DNA of 53,562 bases. It comes from Planctomycetota bacterium (lineage in GTDB: Bacteria; Planctomycetota; Phycisphaerae; Sedimentisphaerales; Anaerohalosphaeraceae). Numbering within the stretch: the first letter of the stretch is position 1; each line of letters starts with the position of its first letter. The DNA lies in NCBI GenBank assembly GCA_016873215.1, contig VGXU01000011.1, forward strand, positions 1 to 53,562. The letters are read 5' to 3'. Shown here in pieces: positions 34,963 to 46,608 of the stretch. Both the position numbers and the translations under genes were made by a program. The notes under the pieces were generated by a model. It had not been told where the DNA came from and did not search any database. It saw nothing but the letters and a program-made list of their open reading frames with translations.

Positions 34963-35205
34963 TTACGATGTTTTGGCGTGAGCCTTGCCGTCGCCGTTGC
35001 CGTCTTTCTGGACGGGAACCACACCTGTCCCGGCTTCCAGTTTTTCCTTTTGAATGGCCAGATAGATTTCCTTGCGGTGAACGGATATCTCACGCGGGGC
35101 GTTGATGCCCAGCCTGACCTTGTCACCGCGGACGTCAACGACGATAATTTCCACATCGTCGCCAATCATAATCGACTCATCCTTTTGCCTGCTTAAAACC
35201 AACAT
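34963..35205 (-). CDS. csrA: Carbon storage regulator CsrA
   Basis: CsrA is a small dimeric RNA-binding protein that blocks or activates translation at GGA motifs in mRNA leaders. The 80-residue sequence begins [20 protein letters not shown] and continues [23 protein letters not shown] in two short stretches, matching the family over the first 50 residues including the RNA-binding VHRKEI region; residues about 60-80 ([20 protein letters not shown]) are an extra tail. AGGAG precedes the start. It is a monocistronic gene ending in a strong terminator. No flagellar genes, the usual neighbours, are close by. Targets are unknown. Confidence 0.96.
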   Translation of the reverse strand: MLVLSRQKDESIMIGDDVEIIVVDVRGDKVRLGINAPREISVHRKEIYLAIQKEKLEAGTGVVPVQKDGNGDGKAHAKTS

Positions 35206-35512
35206 GTTTGTCTCCTTGGCCGCATTTGTCTTCGGATTACTATTTCCATTCCTTTCCGAATACGTCCGGCCTATCTATTTATACGTTTTTCAAACGCATC
35301 CGGACGCAACATCCTTCGGCGATTCTTGTCCGGCAGGTCTTTTTTCGGCAGTTTTGGATGGTGGGGTAATTCCTTTATCATTCCCGGGAATTTTTTTAAA
35401 AAATGGGTTTTATGGGTGAATTTTAAGTAATTGTCAAATAAGGACTTGGCGGAACACGGACAATTTTTTGTTTGAGCTGAATTTTGAAAAGCAGGAGGTT
35501 TATCGGACGTAA
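35206..35512. other. Intergenic region upstream of csrA
   Basis: About 307 bp, moderately AT-rich. It should hold the csrA promoter and leader. A self-complementary ATTCCCGGGAAT (35379-35390) is followed by TTTTTTTAAAAAA; its role is unknown. Open frames here are shadows of the membrane protein gene. Confidence 0.4.
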
Positions 35513-36481
35513 TCAGGCTTGTTTTTGTCGTTCGAGGATTTTTTTTGCGGATTGGTATCCGGTAAAAGCCCCTATAGCTCCGAAAGCGGTCATTTGCAGG
35601 GGCAGAACGGCACAAACGGAGTTTGCAAAATAGGCCACCGACCAGTTGCGGACCATATTTTCGAGGACGGCGGGCGTCGCGGCGTAGCGCATCGCCAGAT
35701 AAACCGCCGCGGCCGTGCAAAGCGTGGGAACAAAATAGCCGATTTTGGCGAAGTATTTGGCGACAAACCCGGCGGCCATGAATGAAACAAAAACGGCAAA
35801 AACAATTTGGCCTTTGCCGGGCTGACCGATAACCTGTCCGAGTTGTGAATCGGCCTGGCGAACGTCCTGGGCGAAGATGTTTATAATCAACTGTGTGATG
35901 ATAATAGACGCCGCGATGGCAACCGCGGCCCAGAAAGGTTTTCCGTCGGCGGTCAGCGAGGCCGGAGACAGCGATGGTTTTTTTCGGTTTTGAATCATCC
36001 AGCCGACCCAGACGCCAAGCAATCCGGCCAAAACGGGCAGAAGCCAAAACAGGCCTTCCCAGCCAAGCGTTGCAAACACCTTTTGTCGTTGTGCCACGGC
36101 GGAATGATATAGCAGCAGCGTACGCATATCGCCGGAGGCGAAGACCCAAACCGCCATGCCCGCCGGCGCCGCCAGCGGGGCGGTCAGAAGCCCTTTGGGC
36201 CAGCTTGTCAGATACGCGATAAGCCCTGCGGCAAACGCAAGGCCGCAAAGACAAACCGTTTCGCCGGGTGTGATCAACCCATCGACCAGCGTAATCGCTC
36301 CCAGCGGGTCTTCGGGTCGAACCATAGGCCAGCCCATCCAGCCGAGAAGAACGACGCCGATCAGCAAGCTCAGGATTGTTCGTATGCGGGTCAGCCAGTG
36401 AACGTCAAAGAGACTCAGCAGCAAATAAACGCCTACCAATCCGCCGCCGATTCTCAACAGGATGTCATAACTCAATTCCAT
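35513..36481 (-). CDS. Multi-pass membrane protein of unknown function
   Basis: The 322-residue product has about eight hydrophobic segments and charged loops, with the N-terminus MELSYDILLRIGGGLVGVYL. The first third contains three or four helices, a hydrophilic loop around 160-175 (GWMIQNRKKPSLSPASLT) follows, and further helices end in a basic tail ERQKQA. I do not recognise a family. Many Gly, Ala and Trp residues suggest a channel- or transporter-like helix bundle rather than an enzyme. The start at 36481 is preferred to the upstream ATG at 36514 because GGAAAG precedes it. The gene stands alone on the minus strand before csrA. Confidence 0.55.
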   Translation of the reverse strand: MELSYDILLRIGGGLVGVYLLLSLFDVHWLTRIRTILSLLIGVVLLGWMGWPMVRPEDPLGAITLVDGLITPGETVCLCGLAFAAGLIAYLTSWPKGLLTAPLAAPAGMAVWVFASGDMRTLLLYHSAVAQRQKVFATLGWEGLFWLLPVLAGLLGVWVGWMIQNRKKPSLSPASLTADGKPFWAAVAIAASIIITQLIINIFAQDVRQADSQLGQVIGQPGKGQIVFAVFVSFMAAGFVAKYFAKIGYFVPTLCTAAAVYLAMRYAATPAVLENMVRNWSVAYFANSVCAVLPLQMTAFGAIGAFTGYQSAKKILERQKQA

Positions 36482-37363
36482 AACCGTCTTTCCAATTCGG
36501 CCATACACTATCACTGCCCCGGCAACAGGTCAAGACAAAACAGAAATGACACTCCCATCAACCCCATCAAATCCTGTGGAATTATTTGCTTAACGTGGCG
36601 GCGATATATTACTGTACCGCCTCCGGCATGGTCGCACCGAATTAGAATTTCCCGTTGCCGGTCTGTATCATTATCGCTTTGCAAGGCTTCCAATTTTCCA
36701 ATATCGACGATAACAAGACGATGCTTTCAAGCTCAATCACACTGCCGCACGATGAACAAAAGGATTGGCTCATTATTGAAGATGCTCTCTTATTGGTTCT
36801 GTTGGCCCTAATTTTTCCAATCGCGGCGTAAAAAATGCAATTTTTTCTGTATTGGCGCAAGTGTTTTCCATGTATGGAGTTACGCCGAAACAAAAAAAAC
36901 AATAAAAATGAAAGACGCAGCCAGTTTTTGACATAACTCTTTTTCTATAAATAAGTAATAGCATTTTCCTGTGATTTTAGAAGTGCTGTGTAACAGCGGG
37001 GTGAAAAATTTTTATGATTTTATGCTTGCAGAGGGCCGGTGCTTTAGTTATTATGCCAGCGCCAAATCTTGTCGAGGGATAATAGCAGGAAATGACGGAG
37101 GATAGAAGAGAGAGATGGCGGGAAAGAGAAAACAAAGCGCAGTAGTGGTTTTTGTTTTTTGCCCATCCGGTGTAAGACGGAGTGGTTTCTATGCACGCCT
37201 GAGCGATCCCTCTTTTATTATGTCCAGTGAGTGAGTATGTGTACACATTGCGTGCGGATGGTCCGTGCGTGATATAAAATGAATGTAAAAGCGTGAGGTC
37301 GTGATTTACTTATGCTTAAAGGAAGAGAAGAGAGTTTTTGGTTTTAGATTGGAGGATGGAGCC
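36482..37363. other. Long gene-poor region
   Basis: 880 bp without a convincing gene. On the minus strand at about 36514-36779 two overlapping frames (MSQSFCSSCGSVIELES, then QSDNDTDRQREILIRCD and GGGTVIYRRHVKQIIPQDL) look like one small protein split by a frameshift, possibly a zinc-ribbon relic; this is weak. The right part (about 36980-37300) is the probable promoter and leader of the PEP-CTERM gene, with TATAAA near 37275. No tRNA or other RNA gene was recognised. Confidence 0.35.
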
Positions 37364-38008
37364 ATGAGAAAAATGATTTTTGTAGGAATGCTGCTGTTGG
37401 CGGGTGTCGCCAGCGCAACACTGACAGGCCTGGCGACCGACAAGATAGAACCTGTGTGGCGAGGGCAGGCCAACACGACCCTTCAGGCGTGGAGTTTTGA
37501 TACGCCAGATAACCCGGCTCTGGTAACGCTGGATGCAAATCCTTTCGGCACGCCTTCCGCGGAAGTTCATTGGCCGGACACGGGTTTCCCCAAGCAGACC
37601 TATTGGATGACTGAAAACGGTAACGGCCACAAGTGAGTATGGCGCATCTACGGCGACGACTATCTGCTGCTGCATCTTCCGAACAGTCAAGAGCCCAACC
37701 CCGCCAAGATAATCTGGCTTCAGATTACCTACTCGGCCGGCTCGATTGACAGAAAGCCTCAAATACAGACGCTTCCGCAGTATGCATCGATTCATGCCGT
37801 CCAATCCACGACCATCGACAGTCTGTATTATCACGACATCTTCCGTATTGTTCTCAAGCCAAATCCCCCGGAAGAATGGATTGCGATTCAGCCTCGCGAC
37901 TGCACTCTGTATATTGACGAAATCGTGGTGGATACCATTTGCATCCCCGAACCGGCGACGATGCTGATGTTGGGACTGGGAATAGTTCTTCTGCGAAAGT
38001 TCAAATAA
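37364..38008 (+). pseudogene. PEP-CTERM surface protein gene with an in-frame TGA
   Basis: The frame begins ATG 37364 (GGAGGA nine bases before), runs 214 codons to TAA, and is interrupted only by TGA at 37634-37636 (codon 91). The N-terminus is a signal peptide (MRKMIFVGMLLLAGVASA). The segment after the TGA (VWRIYGDDYLLLHLPN, KIIWLQITYSA, DCTLYIDEIVVDTIC) keeps normal codon use and ends with a PEP-CTERM tail: PEPATM, a hydrophobic stretch LMLGLGIVLL and basic RKFK, the signal for exosortase processing. Such proteins are exported and processed at the cell surface. From memory of related sequences, Gly would be expected at the TGA; this is not verified. A read-through product, a base-call error or a fresh nonsense mutation are all possible. 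The other open start at 37301 lacks a ribosome site. Confidence 0.75.
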
Positions 38009-38053
38009 ACAAAAAAGGTGTCTTTCAGCGAAAGATGAACTTTACAAAATAAG

Positions 38054-38078
38054 GGCCTGCGAATAGCGCAGGCCTTTT

Positions 38079-38080
<2 letters not shown>
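38054..38080. terminator. Terminator between the PEP-CTERM gene and uvrA
   Basis: GGCCTGCG-AATAG-CGCAGGCC is a perfect 8-bp stem followed by TTTTTT, with an A-rich left side. It lies 45 bases after the PEP-CTERM gene and just beyond the uvrA stop, so it can serve both converging genes. Confidence 0.88.
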
Positions 38081-40961
<2,881 letters not shown>

Positions 40962-41082
40962 TTTGCCTGTTACGTATTCCTCTCTTGTTAAAGCAGAAAA
41001 TAAACAATAAGCCAAACTTGCCATTCTACACCAAAACGTCTATAAAGTACAATAGTTTTTATGTCGGATTTTTCCTAAGAAT

Positions 41083-41763
41083 ATGCACATACGGGAGTTA
41101 CATCCGTGGGATTTGACGGTCGCAGGAGCCGTCCAATTGCAGCGACAATTGGCGCAAACGGTGATTTTGTCGCCGCTGCGTTCAAAGCCCCGGTTTGTCG
41201 CCGGGCTGGATTGCGCGTTCAGCACGGATACAAAACGCATCATCGCGGCGGCGGTGGTGCTGGAACTGCCGGACTTTCGATTGGCGGAAATGACCGAGGC
41301 GGTATTGGATGTGCAATTTCCGTATGTGCCGGGTTTGTTATCGTTTCGAGAAGCCCCGGCGTGTCTGGAGGCGATGCGAAAACTACGAACGATTCCGGAG
41401 GTGGTTTTGATTGACGGGCAGGGCATCGCTCATCCGCGAAGGCTGGGGCTGGCAAGCCATTTGGGGTTGTTTCTGGACACCCCGACTATCGGCTGCGCGA
41501 AAAGCAGGCTGATTGGCGAGTACGGCGATTTGCCGACGCAAAAGGGGGCTTGTGTTCCGCTTCTGGATAAAAATGAGAGAATCGGTTCTGTGGTGCGGAC
41601 GCGCACGAATGTCAAGCCGCTGTTTATTTCGCCCGGCCACAAAATCACACACCATCAAGCGGTGGAAATAGTTTTGAATTGCTGTATCCGCTATCGTCTG
41701 CCGGAACCCACCCGTCTGGCGCATCAGAAAGTTACAAGCCTGCGACAAAAAATGATCGGATAG
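41083..41763 (+). CDS. nfi: Endonuclease V (deoxyinosine 3' endonuclease)
   Basis: Endonuclease V nicks DNA next to deaminated adenine (inosine). The 226-residue protein shows the family blocks: FVAGLDCAFS (metal-binding Asp), the wedge loop FPYVPGLLSFREAP, VVLIDGQGIAHPRRLGLASH and KSRLIGEY. Length and motif order are normal. There is no strong Shine-Dalgarno before the ATG; the position immediately opposite uvrA explains a compact divergent promoter. It acts in the cytoplasm. Confidence 0.94.
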   Translation: MHIRELHPWDLTVAGAVQLQRQLAQTVILSPLRSKPRFVAGLDCAFSTDTKRIIAAAVVLELPDFRLAEMTEAVLDVQFPYVPGLLSFREAPACLEAMRKLRTIPEVVLIDGQGIAHPRRLGLASHLGLFLDTPTIGCAKSRLIGEYGDLPTQKGACVPLLDKNERIGSVVRTRTNVKPLFISPGHKITHHQAVEIVLNCCIRYRLPEPTRLAHQKVTSLRQKMIG

Positions 41764-41912
41764 AAAAAAAGGTGAAAAACATCTGATTATTCGGCTAAAA
41801 TCGTGTAAATTTTCACAAAAAGGAATTCTGCAATAAACGATTTTGTCCATGCGTCTCAAACACGGGTCATTTCAAGCAACGCGTTGCGGATTAAATATTG
41901 AAAGGGATTTTT

Positions 41913-43127
41913 ATGTTCAGAAAAAGTATGAATTTTATGACAATTGCGGTACTGTTGCTGGCAGCCTGTGTCAGCGCCAAGGATGTCAAAAACATCGTGG
42001 TGATCGGATGGGATGGCTCTCAGAGGAATCATGTCAAGGAGATGATTGAGCGTAAGGAACTGCCAAATCTTATGGCGCTGAGCAAGGAAGGCAAAATGGT
42101 CGATATCGATGTCACCAGCGGCGCCACCGATACCAAGGCGGGATGGACGCAGATTCTGACCGGTTATCGCTGTGAAGTGACCGGTGTCTATAGCAACAGC
42201 AGGTATCAGCCCATTCCGGAAGGTTATTCGGTCTTTGAACGGCTGGAAAAACACTTCGGCCCGGACAAGATTGATACCGTTGCCATTATTGGCAAGAAAG
42301 GTCATGTCGATAATGATGGGCCGCAAAAAGTGCATTACGAAAAATGGCTGGCCAGAGAGAAAAAACAGGAAGCGATCAATAAAAAAGCAGCCGGACTTGG
42401 TAACATGCAGGGGGGTAAAATTATTGAAGAAAACGGCAAGAAGTTTGTCGAGACGCCCGGCAAACCCTGGTATCTCGCCAGTCAGCATATGGATTTGTTT
42501 GAAAACGGCCTGATAGAAAATGAGAAGGTCGGCACCCGGGCGATGGAAGAACTGGAAAAGCGAAAAGATCACCGGTTTTTCTTTTTTATTCACTTTGCCA
42601 ATCCAGACCATGATGGCCATAAATTTGGTGAGAACTCGCAGGAATATACCGATGCGCTAAAATCTGACGATGAATGGACGGGCAAGATTGTCGCCAAAAT
42701 CAAAGAATTAGGGCTGTATAAAGATACTCTGGTCTATATTGTTGTTGACCATGGTTTTAATGAAGGCGAAAAAGGACACAGCTATGCACCGTATGTGTTC
42801 ATGGCCACGAACGATTCGAGAGTTAACCGCGATGGCGACCGGATGGATATCGCCCCGACAATACTCAAGCGATTTGGCCTGGACTTGTCTAAGGTCGAAC
42901 CAAAGTTGGACGGTACGCCGTTAGATGAACCTGCCGAACGCAAGATTGCCCCGGCGGAAAATCCGAATCCAAATTCAAATAAGAATGCCGCAGGTCTGGG
43001 AAAGGCAACTGGTAAGAAGAAGTCTGGACAGACGACAGAAAAGAACGCGGCTGAGTCTAAAAAGAACGGCAGGAGGAAAAGCAGGGAAAAACAGCAGGAA
43101 GCTGCCGCTGCCAACACAGATGTATAA
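41913..43127 (+). CDS. Secreted phosphodiesterase/alkaline phosphatase superfamily protein with basic tail
   Basis: The start at 41913 (MFRKSMNFMTIAVLLLAACV) is preferred because AAAGGG lies before it. The 404-residue protein has a signal peptide, possibly lipobox-like LAAC. The core resembles type I phosphodiesterases/sulfatases: metal-binding VVIGWDGSQ, the nucleophile region SGATDTKAGWTQILTG (Thr), then FIHFANPDHDGH and YIVVDHGFNEG with the metal-binding Asp/His residues, and GHSYAP. The catalytic set looks complete, but substrate (phospho- or sulfo-ester) is unknown. After residue 330 a low-complexity Lys/Asn/Ala tail follows (GKATGKKKSGQT, NGRRKSREKQQEAA), absent from typical family members. 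Transcription ends at the terminator at 43145. Confidence 0.75.
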   Translation: MFRKSMNFMTIAVLLLAACVSAKDVKNIVVIGWDGSQRNHVKEMIERKELPNLMALSKEGKMVDIDVTSGATDTKAGWTQILTGYRCEVTGVYSNSRYQPIPEGYSVFERLEKHFGPDKIDTVAIIGKKGHVDNDGPQKVHYEKWLAREKKQEAINKKAAGLGNMQGGKIIEENGKKFVETPGKPWYLASQHMDLFENGLIENEKVGTRAMEELEKRKDHRFFFFIHFANPDHDGHKFGENSQEYTDALKSDDEWTGKIVAKIKELGLYKDTLVYIVVDHGFNEGEKGHSYAPYVFMATNDSRVNRDGDRMDIAPTILKRFGLDLSKVEPKLDGTPLDEPAERKIAPAENPNPNSNKNAAGLGKATGKKKSGQTTEKNAAESKKNGRRKSREKQQEAAAANTDV

Positions 43128-43144
43128 CAGAATGATTTAACCCT

Positions 43145-43171
43145 AAGCGGGGTAAAGTGTCCCCGCTTTTT
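43145..43171 (+). terminator. Rho-independent terminator
   Basis: AAGCGGGG-TAAAGTGT-CCCCGCTT followed by TTTTT lies 18 bases after the phosphodiesterase gene. Confidence 0.92.
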
Positions 43172-43249
43172 TTATTCGCATAAGCAAAACTTTTATTGGC
43201 CGCAAAGACTACCCAATCCATTGCTTGCCGGAGCCAGATTAACCGACGG

Positions 43250-44752
43250 TTATTTGGACTCGGCAGGTGCCGGGGCAGCAATGAGCTTTGGCGGCAGGGT
43301 CACTTTTTCAATCTTAAAACATCCCAGTGTATTGACCAGCGAGAAGAAATCCGTGGGATTGCCGTCGCCGCGGGCCAGCGTAATATGGCCTGCGGAAAAG
43401 CCGTTCGGCGCCCGCGTCGGGTCGATTGGAAACCATTTTCCGTCCAGAAAAACCTCGGCCCACATGTGGGCGCCGAAGACATTTTTCTTTGTTCCTATCG
43501 CATCGGTATAGACTAATCCGCAGACGACTCGCGCGGGAATCCCGGCCGAGCGGCACATCGCCGCGGCCAGGATGGCGTGTTCCGTGCAGTCTCCCTGTCG
43601 TGTCTGGGCCACTTCCGCCGCCGAGGCATAGCCGACGGACATATCTTTTTTCGTGATGTAGCCTTTCACAAAACTTTCAATCTTCTGGGCCGCCTTGAGA
43701 ACATCATCCGTGCCGCTGACGGCGCGCTTTGCCAAATCCACGACTTTAGCGTCTTTGGTTTGGAGATATTCGGTTGCCTCAAGGGCTTTTATGACTTCTT
43801 TGTCTTTGCCTGCGTAGGGAAATTTCACCCTGCTGGGCGGCTGAATCGGACCCACGGTGACTTCGAACCGGCCCGGCGTGATTTCTTTTACCGCCTGCGT
43901 ATCGGTGTTGGGCAGCAGGAGAGGTTTGCTGGTTGTGGCCGTCAGTTCGTAAATAATCGGTCCGGCAAAGCTATCGCTGCCGATTGGAGTGGGGCTGGCC
44001 ACGCAGAGTTTGTCGAGGAAATCCACAATGTCGTCCTGGCTCAGGGCGAAATCTTTTTCGCAGGCGATCATTTCCAGATTCATTCCCATCATGGGAATAA
44101 TGCTTTTAAGAGCCATGAAATTTTCATCCACGTATTCGGTAAAAACAATAGCCTGCTGCCCGACCTGCATATTGATTTTGACTTCGCTGAGTTCCCGCAT
44201 TCTTCCGAGCAGATCGATACTGGTTTTTTTGCCCACTTCGACTTTTGCGGGCAAGGCCTGAGCCATGTCAGGCCTGAAGAGCAGGGCGTCGTAAAGTTGT
44301 CCCGGCTGCAGGCCTTTTTTGACCTGGAGCAGTCTCAATCCTTCCGCCATTAAGGCGCCGACGGGATACGCGATGGTGGACTCCGTCGATGTCGGGCCGT
44401 TTTGAAGAATCATTTTTATCTTGCCATTATTAACCGTCCCTTTGCGGGTTTGTTCCATACCGCTGATATTCTGAATGGTTTCAAAGGCAATGGGTTTTCC
44501 GGCGATACTTTCGATATTGACTTCCCGTCCGGTGTACCGAATGGCCGTTGGACCCCGGCCGATCAGCATATTCATATCGTTGGTGGTCGTCACCTGCGCC
44601 CCGTCAACTTTGCGGGCATGAATGGCGTAGCCGATTTTATGGCCGTCCAGGAGAATCGCCATATAATCCGTTTCCTCCGATGGCGCGGCGAATATAGTAC
44701 TGGTCAACAGAGATGAAAAAAGGATTGCTGAAACAAAGAAGTTCCTTTTCAT
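43250..44752 (-). CDS. Secreted transglutaminase-like protease-fold protein
   Basis: The 500-residue protein has a signal peptide (MKRNFFVSAILFSSLLTS) and a large N-terminal domain (about 30-330) without clear family. The C-terminal transglutaminase-like domain shows the catalytic triad: Cys in TRQGDCTEHAILAAAMCRSA (about residue 400), His in FGAHMWAEVFLDGKWF and Asp in PIDPTRAP. The family includes bacterial peptidases and peptide hydrolases. The start 44752 has AGGA upstream; the frame is open 11 codons further. It diverges from the caspase-like/murE region. In the probable ancestral arrangement this gene would have been next to murE, so a cell-wall-related role is conceivable but not shown. 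Confidence 0.82.
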   Translation of the reverse strand: MKRNFFVSAILFSSLLTSTIFAAPSEETDYMAILLDGHKIGYAIHARKVDGAQVTTTNDMNMLIGRGPTAIRYTGREVNIESIAGKPIAFETIQNISGMEQTRKGTVNNGKIKMILQNGPTSTESTIAYPVGALMAEGLRLLQVKKGLQPGQLYDALLFRPDMAQALPAKVEVGKKTSIDLLGRMRELSEVKINMQVGQQAIVFTEYVDENFMALKSIIPMMGMNLEMIACEKDFALSQDDIVDFLDKLCVASPTPIGSDSFAGPIIYELTATTSKPLLLPNTDTQAVKEITPGRFEVTVGPIQPPSRVKFPYAGKDKEVIKALEATEYLQTKDAKVVDLAKRAVSGTDDVLKAAQKIESFVKGYITKKDMSVGYASAAEVAQTRQGDCTEHAILAAAMCRSAGIPARVVCGLVYTDAIGTKKNVFGAHMWAEVFLDGKWFPIDPTRAPNGFSAGHITLARGDGNPTDFFSLVNTLGCFKIEKVTLPPKLIAAPAPAESK

Positions 44753-44904
44753 TGGACATCCTTTCCTGAATTTTTGTGGTTTCACGATTCAAAAAACCGA
44801 AAACAAGTCATATAATATAATTGCTTTTTGGGATAATGCCGTTTTCCGCCGGCACAAAGGAAGTATTGTACCGTTTTGTACCGGCCGGAGCAATAGAAAC
44901 CCGG

Positions 44905-45094
44905 CTTTTGCGGCAAAGACAGCAGCCATAGCCGGATTTTGTTGAAAAAATGGTGGTTTTGTCCGCCCGCGGCGGAGTTCATTTTTACGCGACAGGAATT
45001 TTTATGACGTTTACACAGCTTTTGGCTTTAGTAGGATCGCCGGCCGCCGATATCGGCGTCAGCGCCGATTCCCGCCAAATTCGCAGCGGCGATG
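44905..45094 (+). repeat. Upstream copy of the murE leader and first codons
   Basis: This 190-bp segment is repeated at 48551-48740, a constant offset of 3646 bp. From the ATG (45004 versus 48650) there are five mismatches in 91 bases, all of them A or T here and G or C in the murE copy. Upstream similarity runs to CTTTTGCGG with one diverged ten-base block. It includes the ribosome site CAGGAATTTTT. Confidence 0.93.
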
Positions 45095-46071
45095 AAGTTT
45101 CCGTGAAAGTTTATGCGGACTGCGGCAATCTGGTGTGGTCGCAGACCTATGACGGAAACGATATTGCGTATTCTATCCCTGCCGAGATTACCGGCCAGCA
45201 TGAGATTGATTATATTAATTTTGATAAAGACGATGGAACATCCATTACCAAATTTACATCTCAAACACTTCATCTTTCTAAAAGTGATCCTAATATTAAA
45301 GCTTTGATAATCCTTCCTGATACATTTTCGAGAATAGGAGATATTGTAACTGTATCAAAGGTTCAAACAGCTTTCAAGAACAGAGGTATTAAATATCAAA
45401 AGTTATCTTTGTGGTCAGCTACATTTGATAATATTGCATGGTTTGCTCAGAATAGAAATATCAAATATATTTACCTTAGTTCACATGGACATTATATCGC
45501 GGATGACAGCGGAACTTCGAGGACAACCGTAAAATTATGGGATGGATGGGCTGTTTCTGTCAAACAATCCGATTTCCCTCCGGGCCAGGCTCCTTCTTGG
45601 TGTGAAAGACTTTCCGGCGATTTGGAACTAACAGCAAAAAGTTTTGCCTCGATGGATTTTACATCTCTTGAATTTGCTTATTTTGACTGTTGCTACGGAG
45701 GAAGATTGAAGATAAGTTCTCATGGATATTTGATTATGGGTGGTTCGGGACAAATAGGTCTTCTTTTTGATGGGCCCCATTCCGACATGAGTATTGCTTT
45801 AGGCATGAATGATACCTCAAAGAGCCGTGTTTATCAGGGTTGGTATGATATGTCATCAATGACTTTTTGGTGGACAATCTGGTCAGCATCAGAATATCAA
45901 AAATGGACTCGGCTCGAATGGGAAAGATTAGGCGCAGGAGATAATTTGTATGATGCCTTAGATTATACAATTAACCATCAAACTGAATTTGACCCCAACA
46001 AAGCTCCGGTGAACAATTACCGACTGAAAGGACAAGGGTCTTTTACAGAGATAAAATTAAGATCAAATTGA
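45004..46071 (+). CDS. Chimeric protein: MurE N-terminus fused to a caspase-like domain
   Basis: The first 30 residues (MTFTQLLALVGSPAADIGVS and ADSRQIRSGD) copy MurE. From residue 31 (EVSVKVYADC) the sequence is unrelated: an Ig-like beta segment (about 31-85), then a caspase/metacaspase-like domain. Its catalytic pair would be His161 or His163 in YIYLSSHGHY and Cys229/230 in FAYFDCCYGG, recalling the SGHG and DCCHSG motifs of metacaspases. The remainder (to residue 355) is rich in aromatic residues. There is no signal peptide, although the domain's relatives in this phylum are often exported, so the fusion probably replaced the original N-terminus. Translation would use the murE ribosome site. 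AT-rich codon use beyond 45095 differs from murE. It may be a non-functional by-product or a new cytoplasmic protein. Overall 355 residues, stop TGA. Confidence 0.65.
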   Translation: MTFTQLLALVGSPAADIGVSADSRQIRSGDEVSVKVYADCGNLVWSQTYDGNDIAYSIPAEITGQHEIDYINFDKDDGTSITKFTSQTLHLSKSDPNIKALIILPDTFSRIGDIVTVSKVQTAFKNRGIKYQKLSLWSATFDNIAWFAQNRNIKYIYLSSHGHYIADDSGTSRTTVKLWDGWAVSVKQSDFPPGQAPSWCERLSGDLELTAKSFASMDFTSLEFAYFDCCYGGRLKISSHGYLIMGGSGQIGLLFDGPHSDMSIALGMNDTSKSRVYQGWYDMSSMTFWWTIWSASEYQKWTRLEWERLGAGDNLYDALDYTINHQTEFDPNKAPVNNYRLKGQGSFTEIKLRSN

Positions 46072-46091
46072 GGAGAGCAGAAAGGAATATT

Positions 46092-46550
46092 ATGCGTAAA
46101 AATATTTCACAATGGTTTTTCGGGTTGACCGCATTTTTAGCAATCTGTTTAATAGGTTTATGGTTATATCCGTCAGCCATTTATACAGACGTCTTTTACA
46201 AAATCTGCGGCTATACAATAACCAATGCTTTTATTCTTATCGCCAGCTACGTCTTATTACGGAAACTCAGGTTGCTTGCTTTGTGGAGATTTATAGTATA
46301 TCTTGTATCTATTGTGGCGGGAAATATTTGCATCGACTTCATTCTGCCTATGAGGCAACTTTGCCCTTCTCCTTTTATGGCGTCTAATTATTTTCTGTTT
46401 TTTGCTTTCGGTAATTTTGTACTCCTCGCTCTCTTTAATTTTATGCTCTCAAGGTTAATTTTTTTCATGAAGATCAGAGACGCTATTGTATTCGGTGTAA
46501 TTATAAGCTTAATCAACAATGTATTCTGCATGGGACCGTATTACAAATAA
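46092..46550 (+). CDS. Small integral membrane protein of unknown function
   Basis: The 152-residue protein (start ATG 46092 preceded by AAAGGA; a TTG start at 46068 overlapping the upstream stop is less likely) has four predicted hydrophobic helices: about residues 8-22, 38-57, 64-85 and 100-145 with polar breaks. It begins MRKNISQWFFGLTAFLA. No family is recognised. It lies 20 bases after the chimeric caspase-like gene and may be translationally linked. Codon and base composition are AT-rich like the rest of the island. It might be a membrane partner of the caspase-like protein; this rests on position only. Confidence 0.5.
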   Translation: MRKNISQWFFGLTAFLAICLIGLWLYPSAIYTDVFYKICGYTITNAFILIASYVLLRKLRLLALWRFIVYLVSIVAGNICIDFILPMRQLCPSPFMASNYFLFFAFGNFVLLALFNFMLSRLIFFMKIRDAIVFGVIISLINNVFCMGPYYK

Positions 46551-46608
46551 CTGATTAGAACAACCCAATCGCTCTGTCCGGCTGATTCAGAATCTGGCCA
46601 AATGAAAT

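Noticed and set aside
35271-36254. 327-codon frame overlapping the membrane protein gene
   Set aside because: Arg-rich frame-shifted shadow; the 35513-36481 frame has hydrophobic helices and a better start.
36642-36902. 86-codon minus-strand frame
   Set aside because: Only a possible frameshifted zinc-ribbon relic at one end; no ribosome site and no full domain.
8211-37636. Genome-wide recoding of UGA as glycine
   Set aside because: Intact genes end in TGA (for example those ending at 6691, 19215, 24699 and 28316), so UGA is a working stop. Only local read-through or mutation remains.
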